Shown here in pieces: positions 28,509 to 39,027 of a stretch of DNA of 64,000 bases. A program made the position numbers and the translations under genes. A model generated the notes under the pieces. The model was not told where the DNA came from. It saw nothing but the letters and a program-made list of their open reading frames with translations, and did not search any database. The stretch lies in NCBI GenBank assembly GCA_947172415.1, contig OX359196.1, forward strand, positions 2,792,501-2,856,500, given 5' to 3'. Source of the stretch: Chondrosia reniformis (taxonomy: Eukaryota; Porifera; Demospongiae; Chondrillida; Chondrillidae). How positions within the stretch are numbered: the stretch's first letter is position 1; each line of letters begins with the position of its first letter.

Positions 28509-31500
28509 ATGCCGTCCGTATGCTGTCGATGTAACGTCAGTGGACGCTGCAAGAATTGCTCATGCAAGAAGTCGAACAGTGATTGCGTGAACTGTTTGCC
28601 GTCTCGCCAGGGTCACTGCGCCAACACTGGGGATCAACGGCTTATGCCCACTGTCGCGACAAAGTCTCTTCCAACTGCAGCAGCAACAAGCCACCAGATG
28701 ACAATGGATGAGAACCGATCACTCAGACACGATGGAGCAACGCCTCTTCCCCATATGACAATCGTGAATGAGACTTTGACACCTAGCGTCAACGCGAAAG
28801 ATAGCACCTCAGCTATTGAAGACCTTCCCTGCTTTCAACCCACATCAGCCCCCAACTTTCGATGGGGAGACAAGAATGGAGAAGAATTTTCGCAATCCAT
28901 CAACCAGTGCTACAGTGAAACTGTGCACTGGAAACGCAACCTGTTCAAGGTACCCTCAGGAAGAGCAGGGAAGCTATTCACACATGAACTGGCTCGTCTA
29001 TTCCATGCCTACGCTGATCAGTCAGCCCTCGAAAGTATTGCATTAAGAGCTGCAATGGTCATGCCTGCCCTCCTCCTTCAAAAGCCTCACCACAAATCCA
29101 AAGCCAAAGACCATACCATACTCCTAGAGCGCCGTCTCCAGCAATGGACTAACGGTGATCTAGATGACCTGATGAACGAGGGTCGAACCATCCAACACCA
29201 GGCCACCAGAGTACACAGAAACCCGAGAGACCCAAGGCAGAATGCTCGCACTTTTGCCAAGCTGATGATGGAGGGAAAAGTAAGAGCTGCACTTGGCCTA
29301 GTTGCCAATGACAACAGCAGTGGCCCACTCTGTCTAGACAGCCAGATTGAACCCTGCAACCCCTCCAAGCCAGCAACAGTAAGAGAAGTCCTGAGAAAGA
29401 AACACCCACCAAAACAACCTGGAAAACAATCAGCCATCTTTATACCAGATACGCCTATCACCCAGCCCCACCCAATTCTTTTTGAAAGAATAGATGGAGA
29501 CCTTATTCGCAGCACTGCACTCAAAACAGACGGAGCAGCTGGCCCCTCGGGGCTAGATGCAGCAGCCTGGAAACGCTTGTGTAACTCCTTCAAATCTGCA
29601 TCCACTGATCTCTGCGATGCTGTGGCTGCAACAGCCAGACGGATATGCACAAGTTATGTGGACCCAGTTGGGATCTCAGCCCTGGTTGCCTGTCGACTCA
29701 TCGCCCTGGATAAGAGCCCCGGAGTGAGACCAATTGGCATTGGTGAGACAATACGCCGAATCATAGGCAGATCCATTGCAACAACCATCAGTGATGACAT
29801 TCAAGCCGCTGCTGGACCACTCCAAGTATGTGCTGGACATCTGTCAGGCTGTGAGGCAGCTGTACATGCCATGCGTCGAGTGTATGAAGCTCCTGAGACA
29901 GAGGCAATGATCCTAGTAGACGCATCCAATGCGTTCAACGCCCTGAACCGTCAGATAGCTTTACGGAACATCACCAATCTCTGCCCTACATTATCCAAGG
30001 TCCTCATCAACACGTACCGGGAAGACATCCAACTTTTCATAGATGGAGAAACTCTGCTATCTCAGGAAGGCACAACCCAAGGAGATCCGCTGGCCATGGC
30101 AATGTATGCTGTGGCTATCTCTCCACTCATTCGCCACCTTCAAGATGAGGAAGCAAAGCAAGTCTGGTTTGCCGATGATGCAACGGCAGGTGGGGAGCTC
30201 ACTCGTCTCAGAAAGTGGTGGGATCGCATTGTAGAGCTGGGACCAGACTATGGGTACTACCCTAATGCATCCAAGACATGGCTCATAGTCAAAGAGAGCA
30301 AACTTGAGGAAGCAAGCACCATATTCCAAGAAACAGGGGTAGCCATCACCATGGAAGGGAAAAGACACCTAGGAGCAGCCCTTGGCAAACATGCATTTGT
30401 AGAAAGTTATGTTCAACAGAAGGTAACTGAATGGGTCAGTGAGGTAGAGCGTCTATCAATCTTTGCAACCACCCAACCACAAGCTGCCTATGCAGCCCTC
30501 ACACATGGTCTCATCAGCAAATGGACCTACCTGGCCAGGACAGTTCCAAACACTGAAGACCTATTCAGACCACTGGAGGATGCCATCCGCAATGTTCTCC
30601 TACCAGCCATCACAGGCCAGAATGCCTTCAATGACAACGACAGAGATCTGATGGCACTTCCAGTTCGTCTTGGGGGACTTGGCATCATTGATCCATCCTG
30701 CCAAGCAGCAAGTCAATGCAGAACAAGTGAGAAGATCACTGCTCCGCTTACAGCCCTCATCATGATGCAGTCACAAGAATACCCACCAGAGGCTAAATCA
30801 GAACAGATCAGAGCAAAGAATACTGCACGTAACATACGCCGCCAACAGGAAGCAATGGCTGCAGAACAGCTCAAAGAGAGAATGCCTGACAGAAAGCGGA
30901 GAGCCATGACAGTCTCTGCAGAGAAGGGGGCCTCAAGCTGGCTCTCAACCCTGCCCATTGCCGATCATGGATTCACTCTGCACAAAGGTGCCTTCAGAGA
31001 TGCCCTTTGCCTGCGATATGGCTGGAATCCACATCTCTTACCATCCCATTGCGTCTGTGGCCAAAGACTCACAATTGAACATGCACTCAGCTGTAGTCGA
31101 GGAGGATTTCCATCAATTCGACACAACGAGATCAGGGACTTGACAGCCAATCTCATGAGTGAAGTCTGTTACGGAGTTGGCATAGAGCCCTGCCTACAAG
31201 CAGTTACAGAGGAACAACTGAAGCACAAATCTGCCAACAGGGAAGACGGAGCTCGCTTAGACATTGTGGCTGAGAACTTCTGGGGGAGAGATAGGCAACG
31301 CACATTCTTCGATGTCAGGGTTTTCAACCCCTTTGCGCAAAGCCACCTCAACACACCCCTAGCTCAGTGCTACCGAAAGCAGGAGATGGAAAAGAAGAGG
31401 ACTTATGAAGAGAGGATCAGAGAAGTAGAGCACGGATCGTTCTCACCACTGGTCTTCACAACAGCAGGAGGCATGGGAACAATGGCAACAGTGGTGTACA

Positions 31501-31712
31501 AGAGGCTGGCTTCATGCATTGCGGAGAAACATGGCAAGCCATATGGAAAGACAGTGCATTGGCTAAGATGTCGACTCAACTTCTCGCTGCTGAGATCAGC
31601 AATCATGTGTTTGCGCGGCTCTCGCTCAGCCTGCCATCGCCCTGAATGTCCATGGTCCAGCGACACCATTGACCTTGCCTGCGCAGAAGGCAGGGTTCCC
31701 ATGGACAACTAA
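28509..31712 (+). CDS. Reverse transcriptase with N-terminal cysteine cluster and C-terminal restriction-like endonuclease
   Basis: The protein would nick target DNA and copy its own RNA at the break (target-primed reverse transcription). The start chosen is the first in-frame ATG (A at -3), giving 1067 residues; the frame is also open further upstream without an ATG. Residues 5-37 hold a cluster of nine cysteines (CCRC, CKNC, CVNC, final C), a likely zinc-binding nucleic-acid module. The RT spans about 340-600: GPSGLD, VRPIGIGETIRR, motif A LVDASNAFNALN with D471, motif B TTQGDPLAMAMY, and FADD at 554-557. LPVRLGGLGI follows near 718. The C-terminus has the C848-x-C850, H858, C862 knuckle, then RHN, RLDIV (D918) and FFDVRVFNP (D935), the PD-(D/E)XK nuclease pattern of REL LINEs. 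No frameshift or stop interrupts it. Clade placement is uncertain. Confidence 0.92.
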   Translation: MPSVCCRCNVSGRCKNCSCKKSNSDCVNCLPSRQGHCANTGDQRLMPTVATKSLPTAAATSHQMTMDENRSLRHDGATPLPHMTIVNETLTPSVNAKDSTSAIEDLPCFQPTSAPNFRWGDKNGEEFSQSINQCYSETVHWKRNLFKVPSGRAGKLFTHELARLFHAYADQSALESIALRAAMVMPALLLQKPHHKSKAKDHTILLERRLQQWTNGDLDDLMNEGRTIQHQATRVHRNPRDPRQNARTFAKLMMEGKVRAALGLVANDNSSGPLCLDSQIEPCNPSKPATVREVLRKKHPPKQPGKQSAIFIPDTPITQPHPILFERIDGDLIRSTALKTDGAAGPSGLDAAAWKRLCNSFKSASTDLCDAVAATARRICTSYVDPVGISALVACRLIALDKSPGVRPIGIGETIRRIIGRSIATTISDDIQAAAGPLQVCAGHLSGCEAAVHAMRRVYEAPETEAMILVDASNAFNALNRQIALRNITNLCPTLSKVLINTYREDIQLFIDGETLLSQEGTTQGDPLAMAMYAVAISPLIRHLQDEEAKQVWFADDATAGGELTRLRKWWDRIVELGPDYGYYPNASKTWLIVKESKLEEASTIFQETGVAITMEGKRHLGAALGKHAFVESYVQQKVTEWVSEVERLSIFATTQPQAAYAALTHGLISKWTYLARTVPNTEDLFRPLEDAIRNVLLPAITGQNAFNDNDRDLMALPVRLGGLGIIDPSCQAASQCRTSEKITAPLTALIMMQSQEYPPEAKSEQIRAKNTARNIRRQQEAMAAEQLKERMPDRKRRAMTVSAEKGASSWLSTLPIADHGFTLHKGAFRDALCLRYGWNPHLLPSHCVCGQRLTIEHALSCSRGGFPSIRHNEIRDLTANLMSEVCYGVGIEPCLQAVTEEQLKHKSANREDGARLDIVAENFWGRDRQRTFFDVRVFNPFAQSHLNTPLAQCYRKQEMEKKRTYEERIREVEHGSFSPLVFTTAGGMGTMATVVYKRLASCIAEKHGKPYGKTVHWLRCRLNFSLLRSAIMCLRGSRSACHRPECPWSSDTIDLACAEGRVPMDN

Positions 31713-31792
31713 ACTCAGGCAACTAATCCAGCTAATCCTCAATAAAGAGAACCAACTGTTATATTATATTACTAACTACTTACTATATATCT

Positions 31793-31811
31793 ATATAACT
31801 AGTACATATTA
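31793..31811. repeat. Right target-site duplication of the REL retrotransposon
   Basis: The sequence atataactagtacatatta is identical to the empty site at 17051-17069 in copy A. It differs by one base from the left duplication. Confidence 0.85.
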
Positions 31812-33745
31812 CTACATACAATTAGTTCATAGGACTAGTACATGCAACTAGTTAATACTGATTGTTACTAGAACATACACCTAGTAAATTCAACAAGTAC
31901 AAAAAACTAATACAAATAACTAGTACATGCAACTACTTACTAGTACATTCAACTAGTACATACAATTATTACATACAACTAGTATAGATAACTAGTTCAT
32001 ACAACAATTACACACTACTAGTACATACAACTAGTACAAATAATTACATTCGACTAGTACATACAATTAGTAAATACAGATTGTTACTATTACATATATC
32101 TTGTACATACAACTAGTTCAAACAACTAGAACAAATAACTAGTACATGCAACTGCTGAATACAGATTGATACTAGAATATACAACTAGTACAAGGAGCTA
32201 GTAAATAAATATTGTTACGAGTACTTACACTTAGAACATACAGCTAGTACATACAACTAGTACATATAACTAGTACATGCAACTACTTAATAGTACATAC
32301 AACTAGTACATACAATTAGTAAATACAACTAGGACATATAACTAGTGCATACACAAATTTCACACAACTAATACAAACATGTAGTAAATATAACTGCCGA
32401 CAACCAGTTCTAATAACTAGTACATAAAACTACTACATGCAACTAGTACATACATCTTGTTATGAGAATATACAACTAGTAGATACAACTTTTACATACA
32501 TTTAGTAACTACAATTAGTAAATATAACTAGTATATACATACAAACATTATACACAACTTTTACATACGAGTAGTCCATATAACTGCATACAACTAGTTC
32601 AAACAACTACTACTTACAACTAGTATATACAACTACTACATACAGCTAGTACATAAAATTAGTACATAGAACTAGTACATAAAACTAGCACATGCAACAA
32701 CTTACTAGGACATACTATTAGTAAATACAATTAGTACTTACACACTAGTAAATATACCTTGTTCATACAACAATTACGCACAACTAGTACATACAACTCG
32801 TACATATAACTACATACACTAGTCCATATAATTAGTAAATACAGATTGTTACTAGTACATTCACCTAGTGCATACAACTCGTACATATAACTACATGCAA
32901 CTAGTCTATACAATTAGTAAATACAGATTGTTACAAGTACATACACCTAGTACATACAACTAGTACATAGAACTAGTACTTTCAACTAGTACCTGCAACT
33001 ACTTAAGAGTATTTACAACTAGTGCATACAATTAGGACATACAATTGTACATATAACTAGTAACTACAACCAGTAAATAAAATAGTTCATACAACAATTA
33101 CACACAATTAGTATACACAATTAGTACATACAACCAGTATATACAACAAGTATCTAGTACATAAAACTAGTACATTCAACTGGTACATACATCTTTTTAC
33201 GAGTGCATACAACTAGTAGATACAACTAGTAAATACAATAAGTAACTACAACTAGTAAATATAACTAGTACATACAAACATTACACAAAACTTGTACATA
33301 TGAGTAGTTCATATAACTACATACAACTAGTTCAAACAGCTACTACTTACGACTAGTAGATACAGCTAGTACATACAGGTAGTACATAAAATTAGTACAC
33401 AGAACTAGTACATATAGTGAGTACATATAACAATTACACACAACTGGTTCATACAACTAGTACATATAACTACATACAACTAATACATACAACTACTCAA
33501 TACAGATTGTTACTAGTACATGCAACTAGTGCATACAACTAGTACACATAACTAGTACATGCAACTACTAAATACACATTGTTACTAGTACTAAAACCTA
33601 GTACATACAACTAGTACATGCAACTAGTAGATATAACTAGTACATGCAATTACTGACTAGCACATAGAACCTGTAAATACAATTAGTACAAAGAACTAGT
33701 ACTTATAACTAGTACATGCAGCAATTACACACAACTAGTACATAC
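31812..33745 (+). repeat. 13-bp minisatellite array, block 8
   Basis: The array to about 32318 continues copy B. From 33129 it matches the left edge of the window (block 1). Between these points there is ordinary plus-orientation satellite. Confidence 0.94.
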
Positions 33746-33752
33746 TGCTGTG

Positions 33753-33824
33753 GCAGTTGTAGCTCAGTGGGAGAGCAATTGGTGGTCAAAACCAGCTGCC
33801 CTGGGTTCGATTCCCAGCTATTGC
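33753..33824 (+). tRNA. tRNA-like SINE head 1, duplicate
   Basis: The acceptor, D and T arms are as in 624-695, with A box TAGCTCAGTGG and B box GGTTCGATTCC. The CAT in the anticodon loop has become CAA, so there is no selection to keep Met identity. Confidence 0.5.
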
Positions 33825-34090
33825 TTCTTTCGTGTTTTTCCTTCTTTATGATGTTTGATTGATTATTACATGTGGTTTGATTATCACATCGATTTTTCAT
33901 AGATTTACCCAGCTCTCCTGTGGTTGATGGTGGCCAGCGACCCATGGGTTAGATGGTCCCTCACACTGGAAATGGGCTGGGCTTTGATTATCAGCTTCTA
34001 CAAATGAAGAGAATCACCACTGATTAAGAATGTACACCAATTATTACTTGTAGTTAGCTTAAGAGGGAGAGCATGGGGGGCATTGCTGTG

Positions 34091-34162
34091 GTAGTTGTAG
34101 CTCAGTGGCAGAGCAACTGGTGGTCATAACCAGCTGTCCTTGGTTCGATTCCCAGCAATTGT
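34091..34162 (+). tRNA. tRNA-like SINE head 2, duplicate
   Basis: This is the counterpart of 962-1033. The second base of the acceptor arm has changed (GTAGTTG), while the A and B boxes and the CAT loop are kept. Confidence 0.5.
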
Positions 34163-34237
34163 TTCTTTTGTGTTTTTCCCTCCTTATGATGTTTGATTAT
34201 AATTACTTGTGGTTTGATTATCACATCAATTATTCAT

Positions 34238-36520
34238 ACAACTAGTACATATAACTACATACAACTAGAACATTAGTTAAATGTACTACATTAGTATATA
34301 CATTCAACTAGTACATACAACTAGTACTTTAAATTAATAGATACAACTAAATCATACAACTGGTAACAAGTACATATATATATAACTAGTACATATGACT
34401 AGTACATTCAACTAGTACATACAACTAGGTCATAAAACTAGTATGTAAATAGTAAAAAGAACCAGTGCATACATCTTGAACATACAACTGGATCATATCT
34501 AGTTTATAAAACTAGTACATACAACTAGTACATACAATTAGAACATACAACCAGCACTACAGCTAGTACATACAAGTAGTACATATACCTAGTACATACA
34601 CATAAAAATAGTATATATAAATAGTACCTACAACTAGTATATATAATTAGTACAAATAACTAGTTCAAACACCAAGTACATACAAATGTAACGAGTACAT
34701 ATAAGTAGTACATACAACTAGTACATACAACAATTACACACAACTGGTACATACACCTAGTACATATAACTAGTACATAAAACTAGTACATACAACTAGT
34801 GTCTAGTACTTAAAACTAGTACCTCCTTAGTACCTATTGTAAGTAGGACTAGAACCTACCACTAGTATATACAATTAGTACATACAACTTGTACAAACAA
34901 CTTGTGCATCTAACTAGTAAACACAACTACTACATTATGACTAGTACATACACATATAACAAGTACATAAATATAGTATATACAATTGGTACATAAAACT
35001 AGTTCACACAAACAAACAAGTGGTTCACAGAAATAGTTCATTCCTAGTACCTAGTATAACTTGTACTAGAACCTACAACTAGTTCAAACATCTAGTACAT
35101 ACAACTAGTACATTCAATTAGGCAATAGTACATACAACTAGTACATACAACTAGTACATACAGATAGTACATACAACTAGTACATATAACTAGTACATAC
35201 AACAATTACAGTAGTACATATAAGTAGTACACATACCTAGTACATACAAATAGTACACACTAATAGTACATTCACCTAGTAAATATAACTAGTACATACC
35301 ACTAGAACATAAAACTAGTACATATCAATGGTACAAATAACTAGTACATATAAATAGTACATACAACTAGTTCATAAAACTAGTTCATACAACTAGTACA
35401 TGCAAAAAATATCTAGTACCTACAACTAGAACCTACCTAGTACCTAGTATATCTAGTACAAGAATCAACAACTGGTACATACAACTAGAAACTAGTAAAT
35501 ACTACTAGTTCATAGAACGAGTACATAATACTAGAACATACAACTTGTATATACATCTAGTACATAGCTAATATTTATAACTAGTATATACAACTAGCAC
35601 ATACAACTACTACAAACAATTAGTACATACAACTGCTACATACAACTTCTACAAACAACTAGCACCTAAAACTAGTAAATTTAACTTGTACTTGTACATA
35701 CAACTAGTTCATACAACTATTACATTCAACTAGTACATACAACTAGTACATGCAACTAGTACAAACAACTGGTACATACCAAAGAGTACACAACTAGTAC
35801 ATACAATTAGTACATACAACTAGTACATTCAACTAGTCCATACAACTAAGACTAACAACTAGGACATAAAACTAGTACATACACCTACTACATATAACTA
35901 GTAAATACACATATACCTTGTAATTATAAATAGTATATACAATTAGTACCTACAGTTAGTGCATACAACTAGTACATACAACTATATAGAAACTAGTATT
36001 TACAAATATCTAAGAGAACGAGTACATAATACTAGAACGTACAACTTTTATATTCAACTAGTTCATAGCTACTACATACAACTAGGAAAAACAACTAGGA
36101 CATATAACTAGTACATACACCTACTTCATATAACTAGTACATACACATTTACCTAGTAATTATAAATAGTATATACAACTAGTTCATACAACTAGTTCAT
36201 TAAACTAGTACATACAACTAGTACCTTCCTAGCACCTAGTATAACTAGTACAAGAATCTACCACTAGTACATACAACTAGTAGATACAACTAGAACATAT
36301 AACCAGTACATAGCCAGTACATACAACTAGTGTATACATACAACTAGTACATACAACTAGTACCTACAACTAGTAAATATAGCTAGTACTAATCTATACA
36401 ACTAGTAGATACAACTAGGACCTGCCACTAGCACATATAACTAGTACACACATCTACAAAATATAACTAATACATAAAAATATAGCTAGTACATATACAT
36501 GTACATATACATAGTACATA
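34238..36520 (+). repeat. 13-bp minisatellite array, block 9
   Basis: A plus-orientation array, more degenerate than the blocks to its left. Many units contain CCTAGTACCTA-type variants near 34800-35500 and 36200-36260. No gene is seen. Confidence 0.93.
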
Positions 36521-37318
36521 CTAGTAGTTCATACAACTACTAGTACATCACAGGCGCCATATGACTGATCTGCGTGTTTTTACGTTTTTTTATAAACACC
36601 TTTAAGAGTAAGTTTCGTTCTAACAGAAACGATTTGCTACCTGGTATACATTGAAGCGCTTATTTATATATCAGCATAATCCAAAATTTGAGCGAGATTG
36701 AACAAGCAATGTCGAAGATATAACGTGTTAAAAAGGGCCGATTTAAAAACTCTCAGACACTATTCGCTTAGTCTAGAAAAAAGCTAGAACTACCTTCTAT
36801 ACTTCATTGAAAAGGTTAGAGTGTATGCTAACAAAATTAAGAAGTCCGTTTCGATTCGCCCATCCGTTGAGAAGAAAACTGTGAAAATACACTTTTAATA
36901 GATTAGTAAATGCTATTTAATCTTTCATATCTTGGGAAATAAAGCTCAGATGCCAACGGACTTCTTAATTTTTATTGAATGACACTCACTGAATCCATTG
37001 AAGCTGACTACACGACTATGAGGATCTTCTAACTTAAGCGCATAGGCAATTTTCCTTCACTTCTGCAATAGACGCCATTTCTCAACATTTAAATCATATT
37101 CATTAGCAAATAAGTATATTCATGGGATGATTTACACATTTGAAACACAAACGGTGGAAGCTTATAGCCGGCTGTTAATATTGTGCAAATCCTAAGTTGT
37201 GTAACTAGGATATTATATACATGTATACTAAACGTTGACGCAAGTGATCGAGGATCGCTGTAAGGTGTTATTCACGCTAAGTATCACCAAATTTCGAAAT
37301 TTCGTCTACAACAGAGAA
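36521..37318 (+). repeat. Left arm of a large inverted repeat (798 bp, mostly unique sequence)
   Basis: The block starts in satellite (CTAGTAGTTCATACAACTAC), runs through unique DNA beginning TCACAGGCGCCAT, and ends at CTACAACAGAGAA. The reverse complement lies at 63327-64000. The left arm has two segments missing from the right arm: about 79 bp after ATATAACGTGTT (near 36735-36815) and about 35 bp near 37005-37045. It contains no ORF of note but includes the 140-bp foldback at 36833-36972. Confidence 0.92.
36833..36972. mobile_element. 140-bp MITE-like foldback with perfect 18-bp inverted termini
   Basis: AAAATTAAGAAGTCCGTT at 36833-36850 is the exact reverse complement of AACGGACTTCTTAATTTT at 36955-36972. 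The same 140-bp unit is at 63628-63767 in the other arm. The perfect termini and small size fit a MITE, but no clear target-site duplication was found. Confidence 0.5.
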
Positions 37319-38032
37319 CAGCTAGAACATAAAACTAGTTCCTACAACTGGTAAGTGTAACTTCTATTAGTATGTACAACTAGTATTTCCAACTAATAAA
37401 CATATCTATGACTAGAACGTACAACTAGTACATAAAACAAGTACCTACAACTAGTACTTCCAACTAATAAACATAACTAGTACTAGAACGTACAACTAGT
37501 AACGTGTACATATAACTAGAACATACACATATGACTAGTACATATAAACAGTACATTCTACCAGAACATAAAAGTAGAACAAACAACTAGTACATACAAC
37601 TTGTACATACAACTATTACATATAACTAGAATATTTACATATAACTAGTACATATAAATAGTACATACAACTAGTACATATAAATAGTACATAAACCAAG
37701 TACATACAACTTGTACATACAACCAGAACATACAACTAGTCCACACCACGAGTACATACAATTAGTACAAATACCTAGTGCATACAGTTAGTACATATAT
37801 CTAGTACATGCAACTAGTACATATTACTAGTACTTATAGCTAGTCCATTCAATTAGTAAATACAAATAGTACATATAACTAGTACATACAACTAGTACAT
37901 ATTACTAGTTCTTACAACTAGTGCATACAACTAATAAATATAACTAATAGTCATAACTAGTGATTACCACTAGTACATAATACTAGTACACACAACTAGG
38001 GCATATAATAAGTCCATACAACTATTTACTTG
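37319..38032 (+). repeat. 13-bp minisatellite array, block 10
   Basis: A plus-orientation array between the inverted-repeat arm and the 3' end of the second REL element. Nothing else is seen in it. Confidence 0.92.
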
Positions 38033-38067
38033 AAAAACAAAAGCCTTAACGGAGAACCTTGTTACTT

Positions 38068-38091
38068 CTTGCCTTAGTGTACTAAGGCAAG
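38068..38091 (-). other. 3' UTR hairpin of the minus-strand REL element
   Basis: CTTGCCTTAGT and ACTAAGGCAAG form a perfect 11-bp inverted repeat around two bases, which in RNA would give a stem of about 10 bp with a small loop. A structured 3' UTR is known to be bound by the RT in R2-type elements; that role here is inferred. Confidence 0.6.
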
Positions 38092-38298
38092 GAGTATCTG
38101 GCTTGGACAACCCTCAGTCAGTTATGTTTTCCTTTCTTTGGGTTTTTAGCCAGAAGCCTCGGCTTTTCCTCCTTCCGACAGCAGCAGACGGGTGCACGTC
38201 GGGCCAAAGTTGACCGTCATAATAGGAGGGAGTACCTGCATACACCAATCCACCACTGCTTTCCAGAGGTCGACAGGCAAGGACTGGGACAGGACTAC

Positions 38299-39027
38299 TT
38301 ATCGTCCAGGCCCCAATCCCTCAACAGATAGATGTCGCCTCAATATCCTCAGAGCCGAACAGGGAACAGTTCTCTGCATGGCTCTCATCACTTCTACTGC
38401 ACTTTTTGACAGCTTTGGAATTCCCCTAAGGTCTTCCAGGAGCGTGTCCACTGTCCCCAAAGCACCAATTATCATCGGGACTACCTTAATTCGGTAGCCC
38501 CTAAATTGTTTCCCCATATCAGCTGCCAGCTTCTGGTACTTTTGGAACTTCTCTTGCCATCTTCCATTAATATTGCTGTCAGTAGGAACTGACATCTCAA
38601 TAATGAAGATGGACTTACATAGCCGATCCTCAACCACTAAGTCTGGCCTTCTTTCTGTCATTTCTTCATCTGTAGGGATACTAGGATCCCACAAGATTTT
38701 GACAGACCTATTCTCATAGACTGGTTTTGCTTCTAGTTTGTACCAGGGCTCTTCCTGCTTGAATCCATATTCTTTCAACAGTCTCCACAACACTATCAGT
38801 ATTGCCCGGTCATGTCTCTCTTTGTAGAGAGAAAATCCCTTGGGCTCACACATGTTTAGTATGTGTTTGACCGTTTCCATAGCCTTGCCACATTCTCTGC
38901 ACATTAGGAGGCTAGAATTCTTCAGAATCCTATTTTGGTACCACCTAGTGTGCAGCACATCATCTTGGGCTGCGAGAATCAGAGCCTCAGTTTGAGGTCT
39001 GAGTCTCCCCTCAGAAAGCCACACATA
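38299..39027 (-). pseudogene. C-terminal endonuclease part of the minus-strand REL element (frameshifted)
   Basis: This frame carries the DNA-nicking domain. It opens with a segment reading WLSEGRLRPQTEALI and has the knuckle CRECG...H...C (C42, C45, H54, C59 of this frame), RHD at 70-72, RRPDLVVED with D128, IFIIEMSVP with E143, and KYQKLAADM. It ends with VVPMIIGALGTV, a conserved tail of this family. It lies in a different frame from the RT segment, with an overlap of about 45 bases, so one indel has separated the two halves. The frame has no ATG at its start and would not be made unless ribosomes shift frame; a mutation is more likely than programmed shifting. Confidence 0.82.

Larger units (their letters stand above)
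28424..31792 (+). mobile_element. Full-length-looking REL-type non-LTR retrotransposon (3.37 kb)
   Basis: The insert lies exactly between two copies of a 19-bp target-site duplication. It has a short 5' leader starting GCAGCTGCGGG, one long open frame, a 3' UTR with AATAAA near 31740, and an AT-rich tail. It has no LTRs and no APE endonuclease. The single ORF with a C-terminal endonuclease places it among the R2/CRE/NeSL-like early-branching LINEs. The clade cannot be assigned without a tree. The intact frame, the intact target-site duplication and its absence from copy A all point to a recent insertion. Confidence 0.9.
17575..32318 (+). repeat. Tandem segmental duplication, copy B
   Basis: The copy begins abruptly at ACTAAACTTTTGTATGG, directly after satellite. 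It lacks the first 16 bases or so of the LINE fragment found in copy A. It follows copy A in the same order (LINE fragment, satellite, 1081-bp element, satellite) and is interrupted at 28424-31792 by the REL retrotransposon. Without that insert it is about 11.4 kb, shorter than A by one satellite higher-order unit and some small indels. Confidence 0.9.
33746..34237 (+). mobile_element. Composite of two tRNA-derived SINE copies, duplicate
   Basis: This is the duplicate of 617-1107, with few changes, again flanked directly by satellite. Since the surrounding satellite is also shared, it moved by segmental duplication. Confidence 0.65.
33129..34610 (+). repeat. Direct duplicate of window positions 1 to about 1500
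   Basis: Sequence from TACAACCAGTATATACAAC onward matches the window start with an offset of about 33129 (satellite, SINE pair, satellite). Similarity fades near 34610, opposite about 1500. The duplicate extends left of the window in the first copy, so its true length is unknown. Confidence 0.88.

Noticed and set aside
29087-29650. Minus-strand 187-codon ORF inside the REL ORF, and the other small frames at 28816-31708
   Set aside because: They are shadow frames of the intact 1067-codon reverse transcriptase.
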